Positions 6,697-13,641 of a stretch of 20,847 bases of DNA are shown here, piece after piece. A program made the position numbers and the translations under genes. Every line of letters starts with the position of its first letter. Position 1 is the first letter of the stretch. The notes beneath the pieces were generated by a model. That model had not been told where the DNA came from. It saw only the letters and a list, made by a program, of their open reading frames with translations, and ran no database searches. Source of the stretch: Sulfurimonas sp. (GTDB lineage: Bacteria; Campylobacterota; Campylobacteria; Campylobacterales; Sulfurimonadaceae); contig JALTUB010000098.1 in assembly GCA_027047745.1 (NCBI GenBank), forward strand, positions 1 through 20,847. The letters run 5' to 3'.

Positions 6697-9423
6697 ATGT
6701 CTAAAGAAAAAAAGTTACTTTACAACATAGATACAAATATTATCTATGTCTTTTTTTCCTCTTTTTCTCTTGTCCTCTTTTTTTATCTCTATGCCTTTGC
6801 TCAAAAAGAGCTAGAAAAAACAACACAGTTTCAACTAGAGTCTTTTAAACTCTCTCGTGAGCTAAGACAATCTTCTGATGACTTAACACGGATGGTGCGT
6901 ACCTATGTGGCAACAAAAAAGCCTATCTACAAACAACACTACCAAGAGATTTTAAACATTCGCAATGGTCTTCAAGCTCGTCCCATCAACTATGACAGTA
7001 TCTACTGGGGTCTTGTCATGCTTGATGATAAACGCCCATGTGCAAATCAAAAAAAATCTTTGTCACTTTTGCAAAGGATGCGTAATGCTGGATTTTCAAA
7101 AGAGGAGCTTGAAAAACTAAAACAAGCAAAACAAAATTCTGATGCCTTAACAAAGATAGAGTTCAAAGCCATGAAACTCATAAAAAACAGTCCAAACTCT
7201 CATAAAGCACAAGAACAAGCACTCAACCTACTTTTTAACGAAAAGTATCATGAAGCAAAAAAAGCCATCATGCAACCACTTGCAGATTTTACGCAATTAC
7301 TAAAAGCAAGAACAACACAAAATGTAAAAAATGCAGATTTTTTTGTAAAGACAAGTAAAATTTTACTTGCTATCAATATCCTTATCTTACTTTTTGCCTT
7401 ATGGAGATTGAAAAAAACTGCCTTTAATATTTTGGGAGCACCGCTACAAGAGATACATCTACACCTCTCACAAATAGGAAAAGGGCATTTTAACACTCCA
7501 TTTTCATCAAATAAAAAAATCAACAACAGTATCTATGCACTTTTAGAAAAAACACAAATACAACTAAACGAACTACTAAAACATAACAAACAACTAAGCA
7601 ATCTATACGCTCTGTTGAGTCACTCCAACAAAGCTATTATTCATGCAAAAACAGAAGAGGAGCTTTTTCAAACAGTCTGTGAAGATACTGTAAAGTATGG
7701 AGAACTTGCACTTGCTTGGATAGGTCGTCCAGACAAGAAAACACAAGAGTTTAATATTTGCAGTGTTGCAGGAGTAGCATCAGAATACATCCAATCTCTG
7801 CACATATCTATAGACCCACAAAACCCACTAGCAAAAGGTCCTGCTGGAGAGACCTATCTCAAAAAAGAGACACAATATTTTATGGATTTTCAAAGTAATA
7901 AGGCTAGTACACCTTGGCATGACGCAGCGAAAAAATACAATCTTGCAAGTGCTGTTGGTATTCCTCTACAACAAGATGGAGAAGTTATAGCAGTTTTACT
8001 TATCTATTCAGAGTCAGAAAAATACTTTACAGCAAAGATAAGAAAACTCTTCTATAAAATGCAAGTTGAACTAAACTTTGCACTAGATAACTTCAAAAAA
8101 GCACAACAACAAGAAGAGAGTGATGCCCATATCTACCAACTTGCAAATTATGACACTTTAACAAAACTTGCAAACCGTTCTCTTTTTGAAAGAGAGTTCA
8201 CAAAAGTTCTAAGTAGAAGTAAACGCTCTAAAGAAAATTTCGCACTTATGTTTGTGGATTTGGATAACTTTAAAGAGATAAATGACACCTTGGGACACTC
8301 TATAGGGGATATACTTTTACAAAAAGTTGCAAAAAGACTTAAAGCTGTCTCTCGTGATGAAGATATAGTTGCAAGACAGGGTGGAGATGAATTTTTACTC
8401 CTTTTTCCAAATACAGATGCAAAAGATGCAGTGCAAATAGCACAAAAACTATTGGAAATAACTGCAAAACCTTTTTTAGGAGAAAAACTGCATACTTCTT
8501 TATCTATTGGGATCACAATCTACCCTGAAAATGGGGACAACTTAGAGACATTAGCAAAAAATGCAGATACAGCTATGTACAAAGCCAAAGCTGATGGACG
8601 AGACAGATTTCATTTTTATACACAAGCTATGCATGAGACATCACTTAGACATCTTCAAATCTCAAATGAAATGCATAATGCAATCATAAACAATGAGTTA
8701 GAAATTTACTACCAACCACAAGTAGATGCTAAAACACAAAAACTCATCGGAGCAGAAGCACTTCTTCGCTGGAAACATCCAAAACTTGGTTTTATACCAC
8801 CAGATGAGTTTATCCCTATTGCTGAAGAAAATGCACTTATCATCCCTATCGGTGAGTGGGTTTTAAAAGAGGCAACAAGGCAGGTCAAGCAGTGGATAGA
8901 TGAAGGCAACGCACCGATACTTATCGCTGTAAATATCTCAGCTATGCAGTTTAGGCATCCAACTATCATACAGAGAATTGAAAATATACTACATGAAGTC
9001 GGCTTAGATTTTAACTACTTAGAACTTGAACTTACAGAAAGAATGGCGATGAAAAATCCTGAGTATGTCATAGAAACTATGAATAAGTTTCATAAAAAAG
9101 GCATCCGTATGTCTATAGATGATTTTGGAACAGGCTACTCCTCTTTAAGTTATCTCAAAAAATTTAAAATCTACAAACTAAAAATAGACCAATCTTTTGT
9201 GCGTGATATAAGTGAAGATGAGGATGATAAAGCCATAGTAAACTCTATCATTAACATGGCAAAAGGTTTAGGACTAACCACTATCGCCGAGGGAGTAGAG
9301 ACAAAAGAGCAACTAAACTATCTTAAGAAACAAGGTTGCGATGAAATCCAAGGCTACTACTACGCAAAACCACTACCAGCAAAAGAGTTTGAAGAGTTTA
9401 GAAAAACCCTAATCAAAACTTAA
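6697..9423 (+). CDS. membrane GGDEF-EAL protein with periplasmic helical sensor and GAF domain
   Basis: A 908-residue c-di-GMP enzyme. In order: membrane helix about 14-34; all-helical periplasmic sensor 36-220, of a kind I have seen on signalling proteins with a similar RQSSDDLTRMVRTYV start; second membrane helix 222-237; HAMP-like linker to about 300; GAF domain about 305-465; GGDEF domain about 478-642; EAL domain about 655-905. The cyclase site is the canonical GGDEF at 562-566. An RxxD inhibitory site (R553, D556) lies exactly five residues before it. The phosphodiesterase site is EALLRW at 687-692, with N746, E778, DDFGTG at 808-813, K829 and E865 all kept. Both activities therefore look intact. 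ATG follows AAAGGAAG. The 3' end overlaps the convergent PIN gene by 15 bases. Ligand and net output are unknown. Confidence 0.95.
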   Translation: MSKEKKLLYNIDTNIIYVFFSSFSLVLFFYLYAFAQKELEKTTQFQLESFKLSRELRQSSDDLTRMVRTYVATKKPIYKQHYQEILNIRNGLQARPINYDSIYWGLVMLDDKRPCANQKKSLSLLQRMRNAGFSKEELEKLKQAKQNSDALTKIEFKAMKLIKNSPNSHKAQEQALNLLFNEKYHEAKKAIMQPLADFTQLLKARTTQNVKNADFFVKTSKILLAINILILLFALWRLKKTAFNILGAPLQEIHLHLSQIGKGHFNTPFSSNKKINNSIYALLEKTQIQLNELLKHNKQLSNLYALLSHSNKAIIHAKTEEELFQTVCEDTVKYGELALAWIGRPDKKTQEFNICSVAGVASEYIQSLHISIDPQNPLAKGPAGETYLKKETQYFMDFQSNKASTPWHDAAKKYNLASAVGIPLQQDGEVIAVLLIYSESEKYFTAKIRKLFYKMQVELNFALDNFKKAQQQEESDAHIYQLANYDTLTKLANRSLFEREFTKVLSRSKRSKENFALMFVDLDNFKEINDTLGHSIGDILLQKVAKRLKAVSRDEDIVARQGGDEFLLLFPNTDAKDAVQIAQKLLEITAKPFLGEKLHTSLSIGITIYPENGDNLETLAKNADTAMYKAKADGRDRFHFYTQAMHETSLRHLQISNEMHNAIINNELEIYYQPQVDAKTQKLIGAEALLRWKHPKLGFIPPDEFIPIAEENALIIPIGEWVLKEATRQVKQWIDEGNAPILIAVNISAMQFRHPTIIQRIENILHEVGLDFNYLELELTERMAMKNPEYVIETMNKFHKKGIRMSIDDFGTGYSSLSYLKKFKIYKLKIDQSFVRDISEDEDDKAIVNSIINMAKGLGLTTIAEGVETKEQLNYLKKQGCDEIQGYYYAKPLPAKEFEEFRKTLIKT

Positions 9424-9768
9424 CTTTCCAAATCCTTGTAGCTTACTCTTTGCACAGATCAAGGCATCTACAAAATCAATATTTTTCACTTCCACAATAG
9501 TAAGTGTTTCATAGAGTATAGCTTTATTGCTATTGATAACACCATTAAATGCAAGAATAGTTTTTAGATCATTTATTACTTCATTTTTAGGAAGTTTATA
9601 AAATTTTGTCAAGACGAAAAAGGCTTCCATCAAAACACCTTCAAGTATCTCAACTTGCAGTTTTGCACTCTCTATATCTTTAAAAATCTCTGTACTTTTT
9701 GCCAAGTGTTCTCTATGGTCTCCTACCAAAAAGCGTATGATTATATTTGTATCAAGAAGATAAACCAT
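9409..9768 (-). CDS. VapC-like PIN-domain toxin, short C-terminus
   Basis: Predicted metal-dependent RNase toxin of a type II toxin-antitoxin pair, 119 residues. Acidic active-site residues are D6 in LLDTNIIIRFLVGD, E43 or E48 in the LEGVLMEAFFVL helix, and D98/D101 in DFVDALICAKSK. The last residue, D119 of KLSFD, corresponds to the fourth acidic position. Family members usually continue about 10-15 residues past this FD. Here the reading frame stops right after it, inside the 3' end of the convergent GGDEF-EAL gene. The ATG overlaps the antitoxin by 17 bases, with a purine-rich GAAGAGAAG ribosome-binding stretch in the antitoxin end. The overlap fits coupled translation. Toxin activity is inferred and may be weakened by the short tail. 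Confidence 0.85.
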   Translation of the reverse strand: MVYLLDTNIIIRFLVGDHREHLAKSTEIFKDIESAKLQVEILEGVLMEAFFVLTKFYKLPKNEVINDLKTILAFNGVINSNKAILYETLTIVEVKNIDFVDALICAKSKLQGFGKLSFD

Positions 9769-10006
9769 ACTTCTCTTCCATAGCTATTTGCATTGCTGAT
9801 TTTTTAATAGTATCTAAATCTATATCTTCTGAAACAATTCTATTACTATATTTTCCTGCAAGTTTTTCAACTATACTTACATTTTGAACAGGATACACCA
9901 TAGCAAGAACTTGTTTTTTTCTTTTATCTATGATTTGCATTGCCTCTGTTAGATTAGAAAAGATCGAACTGTTTTTTTGTATTTCACCTATACCTATACT
10001 TAACAT
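9752..10006 (-). CDS. Phd/YefM-like antitoxin
   Basis: An 84-residue protein just upstream of the PIN toxin and overlapping it by 17 bases. Its N-terminus (MLSIGIGEIQKNSSIFSNLT) and the following KRKKQVLAMVYPV strand match the DNA-binding fold of Phd/YefM antitoxins, in which a beta strand, helix and beta hairpin dimerise. The C-terminal part (about 50-84, charged) would bind and block the toxin. It has a strong ribosome-binding site (AGAGGAGAA, about six bases before the ATG), better than most genes here, as expected for an antitoxin made in excess. Autorepression of the operon is the family norm; a candidate operator lies in the promoter spacer. The family call is from a short, divergent sequence. 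Confidence 0.8.
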   Translation of the reverse strand: MLSIGIGEIQKNSSIFSNLTEAMQIIDKRKKQVLAMVYPVQNVSIVEKLAGKYSNRIVSEDIDLDTIKKSAMQIAMEEKYGLSS

Positions 10007-10038
10007 AGCTTTCTCCTCTTTATATGTATATTGATTTC

Positions 10039-10067
10039 ATTATATATAAAAAGAAGTTTTATGTCAA
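10039..10067 (-). promoter_or_regulatory. consensus sigma-70 promoter of the toxin-antitoxin pair
   Basis: On the minus strand a perfect TTGACA (10062-10067) is followed after exactly 17 bases by a perfect TATAAT (10039-10044). Transcription would start near 10032, with a leader of about 26 bases carrying the strong antitoxin ribosome-binding site. It is the only promoter in the window with a full -35 hexamer. Confidence 0.85.
10046..10062. repeat. inverted repeat in the toxin-antitoxin promoter spacer (possible operator)
   Basis: ATAAAA (10046-10051) and TTTTAT (10057-10062) form a perfect 6-bp dyad around a 5-base centre. It fills the DNA between the -35 and -10 hexamers, where an autorepressing antitoxin dimer could bind. 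All arms are A/T, so chance is possible. Confidence 0.35.
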
Positions 10068-10113
10068 GCTTATACCAATCCTAGTTAAAAGGATGAATTA
10101 AACAAACTTTAGA

Positions 10114-10119
10114 TAAAAT
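10114..10119 (+). promoter_or_regulatory. -10 box for rpsB-tsf
   Basis: TAAAAT in actttagataaaat, the same string found before mqnP. A start near 10126 would give a leader of about 144 bases before rpsB. Confidence 0.6.
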
Positions 10120-10127
10120 TACGCGAT

Positions 10128-10255
10128 TTTTCTTCTACAAGGTACAAGAAAATATTAACAGATTATGTCAAAAAGTTAGTGCAACCCTCTTTTTAGTGGT
10201 CATTGTCCGACATTTTCAAAGCCAACTAACGAAATTTCTTGCTTGAAAAAAAGCA
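10128..10255 (+). promoter_or_regulatory. structured rpsB 5' leader (possible S2 autoregulatory element)
   Basis: The predicted untranslated leader holds three foldable parts. The first is a hairpin at 10128-10152: a 7-bp stem (arms TTTTCTT and AAGAAAA), a C/C mismatch, three more pairs (TAC with GTA) and an AAG loop. The second is a long-range pairing of GTTAGT (10175-10180) with ACTAAC (10225-10230), inside which TGGT (10197-10200) can pair with GCCA (10221-10224). The third is a TGCTT/AAGCA hairpin (10240-10255) ending two bases before the ribosome-binding site TAAGGA (10258-10263). Leaders of rpsB-tsf operons in other bacteria bind S2 for feedback control; whether this one does is inference. 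Confidence 0.4.
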
Positions 10256-10269
10256 CTTAAGGATTACCT

Positions 10270-11037
10270 ATGGTAACTATGAAAGACCTATTAGAATGTG
10301 GTGTACACTTCGGACACCAAACTCGTCGTTGGAACCCAAAAATGAAAAAATACATCTTTGGTGTTCGTAAAAATATCTATATTATAGATTTACAAAAAAC
10401 TCTTCGTTATTTCCGTAACACTTATACTATCGTTATGGATGCTGCTGCTGAAGGACAAACTGTTCTTTTCGTTGGTACTAAAAAACAAGCTCGTAACTCT
10501 GTAAGACAAGCAGCTATAGACTGTAACATGCCTTATGTAGATAACAGATGGTTAGGTGGTATGCTTACTAACTTCCCAACTATTCAAAAATCTATCCGTA
10601 AACTTGATGTTATCACTGAGATGCAAGAAAATGGTCAAATCGACCTTTTAACTAAAAAAGAAGCTTTAATGCTTTCAAGAAAAAAAGTTAAACTTGAAGC
10701 ATATTTCGGTGGTATCCGTAATATGAAAAAACTTCCAGACATGATGTTTGTTGTTGATGCTGTAAAAGAACACACTGCAGTTTTAGAAGCTAACAAACTT
10801 GGTATCAAAGTTGTAGCTCCACTAGATACTAACTGTGATCCTGATGTGATTGACTATCCAATCCCTGGAAATGATGACGCTATCCGTTCAATCCAACTTT
10901 TCTGTCGTGAGATGACTGCGGCTATCAACGAAGGTAAAGCTCTTAGAGATGCACCAGTTGAAGAAGAGCAAGTTGAAGAAGAAGTTGCTACTGAGGAAGC
11001 TCCAGCAGCAAAAGAAACTAAAACAGAGGAAGCATAA
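10270..11037 (+). CDS. rpsB: 30S ribosomal protein S2
   Basis: Primary small-subunit ribosomal protein of 255 residues that binds between the head and body of the 30S subunit. The conserved start (MKDLLECGVHFGHQTRRW, residues 4-21) and the NPKMKKYIFGVRKNIYIIDL block are diagnostic, as are VDNRWLGGMLTNF and the PLDTNCDPDVIDYPIPGNDD stretch late in the protein. The last 30 residues are a Glu/Ala-rich tail, common in this phylum and probably disordered. ATG at 10270 is six bases after TAAGGA. It is cotranscribed with tsf, two bases downstream of its stop. Codon use is smoother than in neighbours, as expected for a highly expressed gene. Confidence 0.98.
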   Translation: MVTMKDLLECGVHFGHQTRRWNPKMKKYIFGVRKNIYIIDLQKTLRYFRNTYTIVMDAAAEGQTVLFVGTKKQARNSVRQAAIDCNMPYVDNRWLGGMLTNFPTIQKSIRKLDVITEMQENGQIDLLTKKEALMLSRKKVKLEAYFGGIRNMKKLPDMMFVVDAVKEHTAVLEANKLGIKVVAPLDTNCDPDVIDYPIPGNDDAIRSIQLFCREMTAAINEGKALRDAPVEEEQVEEEVATEEAPAAKETKTEEA

Positions 11038-11039
11038 TT

Positions 11040-12092
11040 ATGGCAGCAGTTACAGCAGCCATGGTTAAAGAGTTGCGTTCAGCAACTGATGCACCAATGA
11101 TGGATTGTAAAAAAGTTTTAGTTGAAGCTGATGGAGACATGGCTAAAGCTACTGAACTTTTAAAAGAAAGAGGTATTGCTAAAGCAGCAAAAAAAGCAGA
11201 TAGAGTTGCCGCAGAAGGTCTTACTGGAATCGTTATCGCTGATGACTTTTCTAAGGCTACTGTTATTGAGATCAACTCTGAAACTGACTTTGTTGCACAA
11301 AATGAAGGTTTCCAAAATCTTGTAAAAGATACTGCACAAGAAATTTTCACAAACCAACCTGCTGATGTTGCTGCATTTAGTGCATCTGCATTTGGTGAAA
11401 AATTTCAAGCAGAAGTTATTAAAATCGGTGAAAAGATAGAACTTCGTCGTTTTAACACTTTAACTGCTGATGCAACTACTGCACTTAATGGCTACATTCA
11501 CTCAAACAACCGTATTGCAGTTATCGTAACTGCAAAATGTGACTCTGAGAAAACTGCTGAGGGCATGAGAGCATTTATGAAACAAGTTGCTATGCATGCA
11601 TCTGCTATGAAACCGACTACACTTTCATATAAAGATTTTGATGCTGCTTATGTTGATTCTGAAACTATTGGTAGAATTGAAGTTATCAAAAAAGAGAACG
11701 AAGAGTTAGCTCGTTTAAAAAAACCTCTTAAAAATGTACCTCAGTACATCTCTATGAGCCAGTTAACTGATGAAGTAATGGTTGAAGCAGAAGCTAATAT
11801 CAAAGAGACTTTAAAAGCTCAAAACAAGCCTGAAAAAATTTGGGACAAAATCATCCCAGGTTCATTAGCTCGTTTTATCTCTGACAACACTACTTTAGAT
11901 AAAGAACAAGCTCTTCTTGATCAAAACTTTGTTTTAGATGAGAAGAAAACAGTAGCACAAGCTGTTGATGCTGCTGCTAAAGCTCTTGGTGGAACTGCTG
12001 AGATTACTAACTTTGTTCGTCTTGAAGTTGGTGAAGGTATCGAGAAAAAAGAGGATGATTTTGCTGCAGAAGTTGCTGCACAAATGGGTTAA
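11040..12092 (+). CDS. tsf: elongation factor Ts
   Basis: Guanine-nucleotide exchange factor for EF-Tu. The 350-residue protein begins with the UBA-like domain (VKELRSATDAPMMDCKKVL, about residues 9-27, then LLKERGIAKAAKKADRVAAE). It then has the TDFVAQN motif at 82-88, whose aspartate and phenylalanine help displace Mg from EF-Tu. Two dimerisation subdomains follow, and it ends with FVRLEVGEGIEKKEDDFAAE. It is longer than the 283-residue E. coli protein because of extra sequence in the second half, as in other Campylobacterota. ATG at 11040, with GAGGAA inside the rpsB end as ribosome-binding site eight bases upstream. Second and last gene of the rpsB operon by spacing. Confidence 0.98.
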   Translation: MAAVTAAMVKELRSATDAPMMDCKKVLVEADGDMAKATELLKERGIAKAAKKADRVAAEGLTGIVIADDFSKATVIEINSETDFVAQNEGFQNLVKDTAQEIFTNQPADVAAFSASAFGEKFQAEVIKIGEKIELRRFNTLTADATTALNGYIHSNNRIAVIVTAKCDSEKTAEGMRAFMKQVAMHASAMKPTTLSYKDFDAAYVDSETIGRIEVIKKENEELARLKKPLKNVPQYISMSQLTDEVMVEAEANIKETLKAQNKPEKIWDKIIPGSLARFISDNTTLDKEQALLDQNFVLDEKKTVAQAVDAAAKALGGTAEITNFVRLEVGEGIEKKEDDFAAEVAAQMG

Positions 12093-12123
12093 TCCATAGG
12101 ATTATTCACTACTTTTTTACTCA

Positions 12124-12149
12124 AAGGTTAAGACATTAGTCTTAACCTT
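12124..12149. repeat. perfect 11-bp inverted repeat between tsf and the ABC gene
   Basis: AAGGTTAAGAC (12124-12134) and GTCTTAACCTT (12139-12149) flank a 4-base loop ATTA. No run of T follows on either strand, so it is a poor intrinsic terminator. It ends 12 bases before the TATAAT box of the next gene, which puts it at about -50 to -25, where an operator could sit. It could also stabilise the 3' end of the rpsB-tsf mRNA. Confidence 0.6.
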
Positions 12150-12161
12150 ATCTACATTCGC

Positions 12162-12167
12162 TATAAT
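12162..12167 (+). promoter_or_regulatory. -10 box for the ABC ATPase gene
   Basis: Perfect TATAAT ending six bases before the ATG at 12174, so the predicted transcript starts on or next to the A of the start codon. No ribosome-binding sequence lies between. Confidence 0.6.
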
Positions 12168-12173
12168 TCTAAA

Positions 12174-12818
12174 ATGAATCTACTATCTGCCACAAATTTA
12201 TCACACTCTTTTGATTGTGAACTATTTTCAAATGTATCTTTAAACCTAGAGTCTAAAGAGTCTATTGCCATAGTTGGTATGAGTGGAAGTGGAAAATCAA
12301 CACTTTTGCATATCTTATCAACACTTCTTGAACCAAACAGAGGGACAGTCTCTATACTCGAACAAGATGTTTACAAGTTAAAAACTTCAAAACTAGCATC
12401 CTTAAAACGAAATGAACTCGGACTTGTATTTCAATCTCACTATCTTTTTAAAGGTTTTAGTGCTTATGAAAATTTAGAAGTAGCACAGATACTTTCAAAA
12501 CAAAAGATAGATGACAATATTATTGACAAACTTAATATAAAAGACAATATAGAGCAAAAAGTGACTGAACTTTCAGGTGGACAACAGCAAAGAGTATCTA
12601 TTGCTAGAGTTTTAACAAAACAACCTCGTTTAATCTTCGCAGATGAACCTACTGGTAATCTTGATTCTAAAACAGCATATGAAGTTATGCAACTCTTTTT
12701 TGAATATATAGAGGCTAAGGATGCAGGTATGATTTTAGCAACACATGATGATAAACTTGCAAATATGTGCAACAAAGTATATAAACTGCAAAATAAAGAA
12801 CTTATACAAGTAAAGTGA
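12174..12818 (+). CDS. LolD-like ABC transporter ATPase
   Basis: Soluble ATPase subunit of 214 residues, closest in feel to the LolD/MacB/FtsE class. Walker A GMSGSGKST at 35-43, Q-loop Q87, signature LSGGQQQR at 133-140, Walker B LIFADEP at 153-159 with catalytic E158, D-loop GNLDS, and H-loop H191 in LATHDD are all intact. No permease gene is next to it, so its partner (a LolC/E-type or other MacB-fold membrane subunit) must be encoded elsewhere. The same orphan position between tsf and fliR is, from memory, also seen in Campylobacter jejuni. There is no ribosome-binding site, and a TATAAT box lies six bases upstream, so translation from a leaderless mRNA is likely. Substrate (lipoprotein or other) is not determined. 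Confidence 0.9.
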   Translation: MNLLSATNLSHSFDCELFSNVSLNLESKESIAIVGMSGSGKSTLLHILSTLLEPNRGTVSILEQDVYKLKTSKLASLKRNELGLVFQSHYLFKGFSAYENLEVAQILSKQKIDDNIIDKLNIKDNIEQKVTELSGGQQQRVSIARVLTKQPRLIFADEPTGNLDSKTAYEVMQLFFEYIEAKDAGMILATHDDKLANMCNKVYKLQNKELIQVK

Positions 12819-12831
12819 ATAAATATTTATA

Positions 12832-13596
12832 ATGCAATGGGCTCAAATATTTAATGAAACAAATATAGTTGGTTTTATACTTCTGTTTTTTCGTTTTGCA
12901 GCTCTGTTTCTTGCTACACCGATTTTCTCACATAAAAATATTCCTATGAATGTAAAAGCATCAATGGCTTTTTTTTTCACTATAGTTTTTTATCCGTCTA
13001 TGCCTGCATTATCTATCGCCATCAATGTTCCTTCCATAGTTATAGCCATACTTAGTGAGTTTATGCTTGGTTTAGCTGTTGGCATAATTTTACTTTTAGC
13101 ATACAATGTTATTACTTTTGCTGGTGGGCAAATATCTTTCATGATGGGTTTTTCTATGGCAAGTGCAATCGACCCACAATCTGGTGTTTCAATGCCAATC
13201 ATATCTCAATTTTTATCTTTAATGTCTCTCATGATACTTTTTTCTCTAAATCTTCATCATTGGATTTTGCTATTTATTGACAAGTCTTTAAAAACTGTCC
13301 CCTTAGGTGGCTTCTTGATGAGTGAAAATCTATTTCACTATATCATACATGCAACATCAAATATGTTCTTAGTTGGCTTTACTATTGCTTTTCCCATTAT
13401 CTCTTTGTCCTTGTTAGCAGATGTCATATTTGGTATGCTTATGAAGACTATGCCACAATTTAACCTTCTTGTTATAGGTTTTCCTATTAAGATTATGGTT
13501 TCCTTTACCGTGCTAATTGCAACCTTTACAGCTACTATGTTGATACTAAAAGGACAAATGCAAGAGGCTTTTAATGCATTAGAGATGTTATTTTAG
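12832..13596 (+). CDS. fliR: flagellar export apparatus protein FliR
   Basis: Inner-membrane component of the flagellar type III export gate, which assembles with FliP and FliQ into a helical pore inside the basal body. The 254-residue protein is very hydrophobic, with about six segments. It keeps the family landmarks FRFAALFLATPIFSHKNIPM near the N-terminus, the SEFMLGLAVGIILLLAYNVI block, the GGQISFMMGFSMASAIDPQS loop around residues 97-116 and the late LLADVIFGMLMKTMPQFN block. Length is normal. The ATG is 13 bases after the ABC gene. No clear ribosome-binding site is visible, and a TATAAT string overlaps the start codon, so the exact start is less sure than the identity. No other flagellar structural gene is in the window. 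Confidence 0.95.
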   Translation: MQWAQIFNETNIVGFILLFFRFAALFLATPIFSHKNIPMNVKASMAFFFTIVFYPSMPALSIAINVPSIVIAILSEFMLGLAVGIILLLAYNVITFAGGQISFMMGFSMASAIDPQSGVSMPIISQFLSLMSLMILFSLNLHHWILLFIDKSLKTVPLGGFLMSENLFHYIIHATSNMFLVGFTIAFPIISLSLLADVIFGMLMKTMPQFNLLVIGFPIKIMVSFTVLIATFTATMLILKGQMQEAFNALEMLF

Positions 13597-13607
13597 TTTT
13601 TTTTTGA

Positions 13608-13613
13608 TACAAT
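13608..13613 (+). promoter_or_regulatory. -10 box for chePep
   Basis: TACAAT preceded by a T-rich tract (13591-13605), the usual Campylobacterota pattern. A start near 13620 gives a leader of about 22 bases. Confidence 0.45.
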
Positions 13614-13641
13614 ATTGCAAATATACAACTTAAGGCATAAA

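Noticed and set aside
8148..8969. Minus-strand open frames inside the GGDEF-EAL gene
   Set aside because: The plus-strand frame encodes fully conserved GGDEF and EAL motifs through this region; the antisense frames have no recognisable domain.
11018..11408. Minus-strand open frames over the rpsB/tsf junction
   Set aside because: They are shadows of the strongly conserved EF-Ts N-terminus, with no start signal of their own.
12128..12155. Dyad after tsf as a standard intrinsic terminator
   Set aside because: The stem is good but no run of T follows on either strand, so it is listed as an inverted repeat rather than a terminator.
13615..13641. Upstream TTG start for chePep adding nine residues
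   Set aside because: No ribosome-binding site there and it overlaps the predicted promoter; ATG 13642 has AAGG at proper spacing and begins the REC domain directly.
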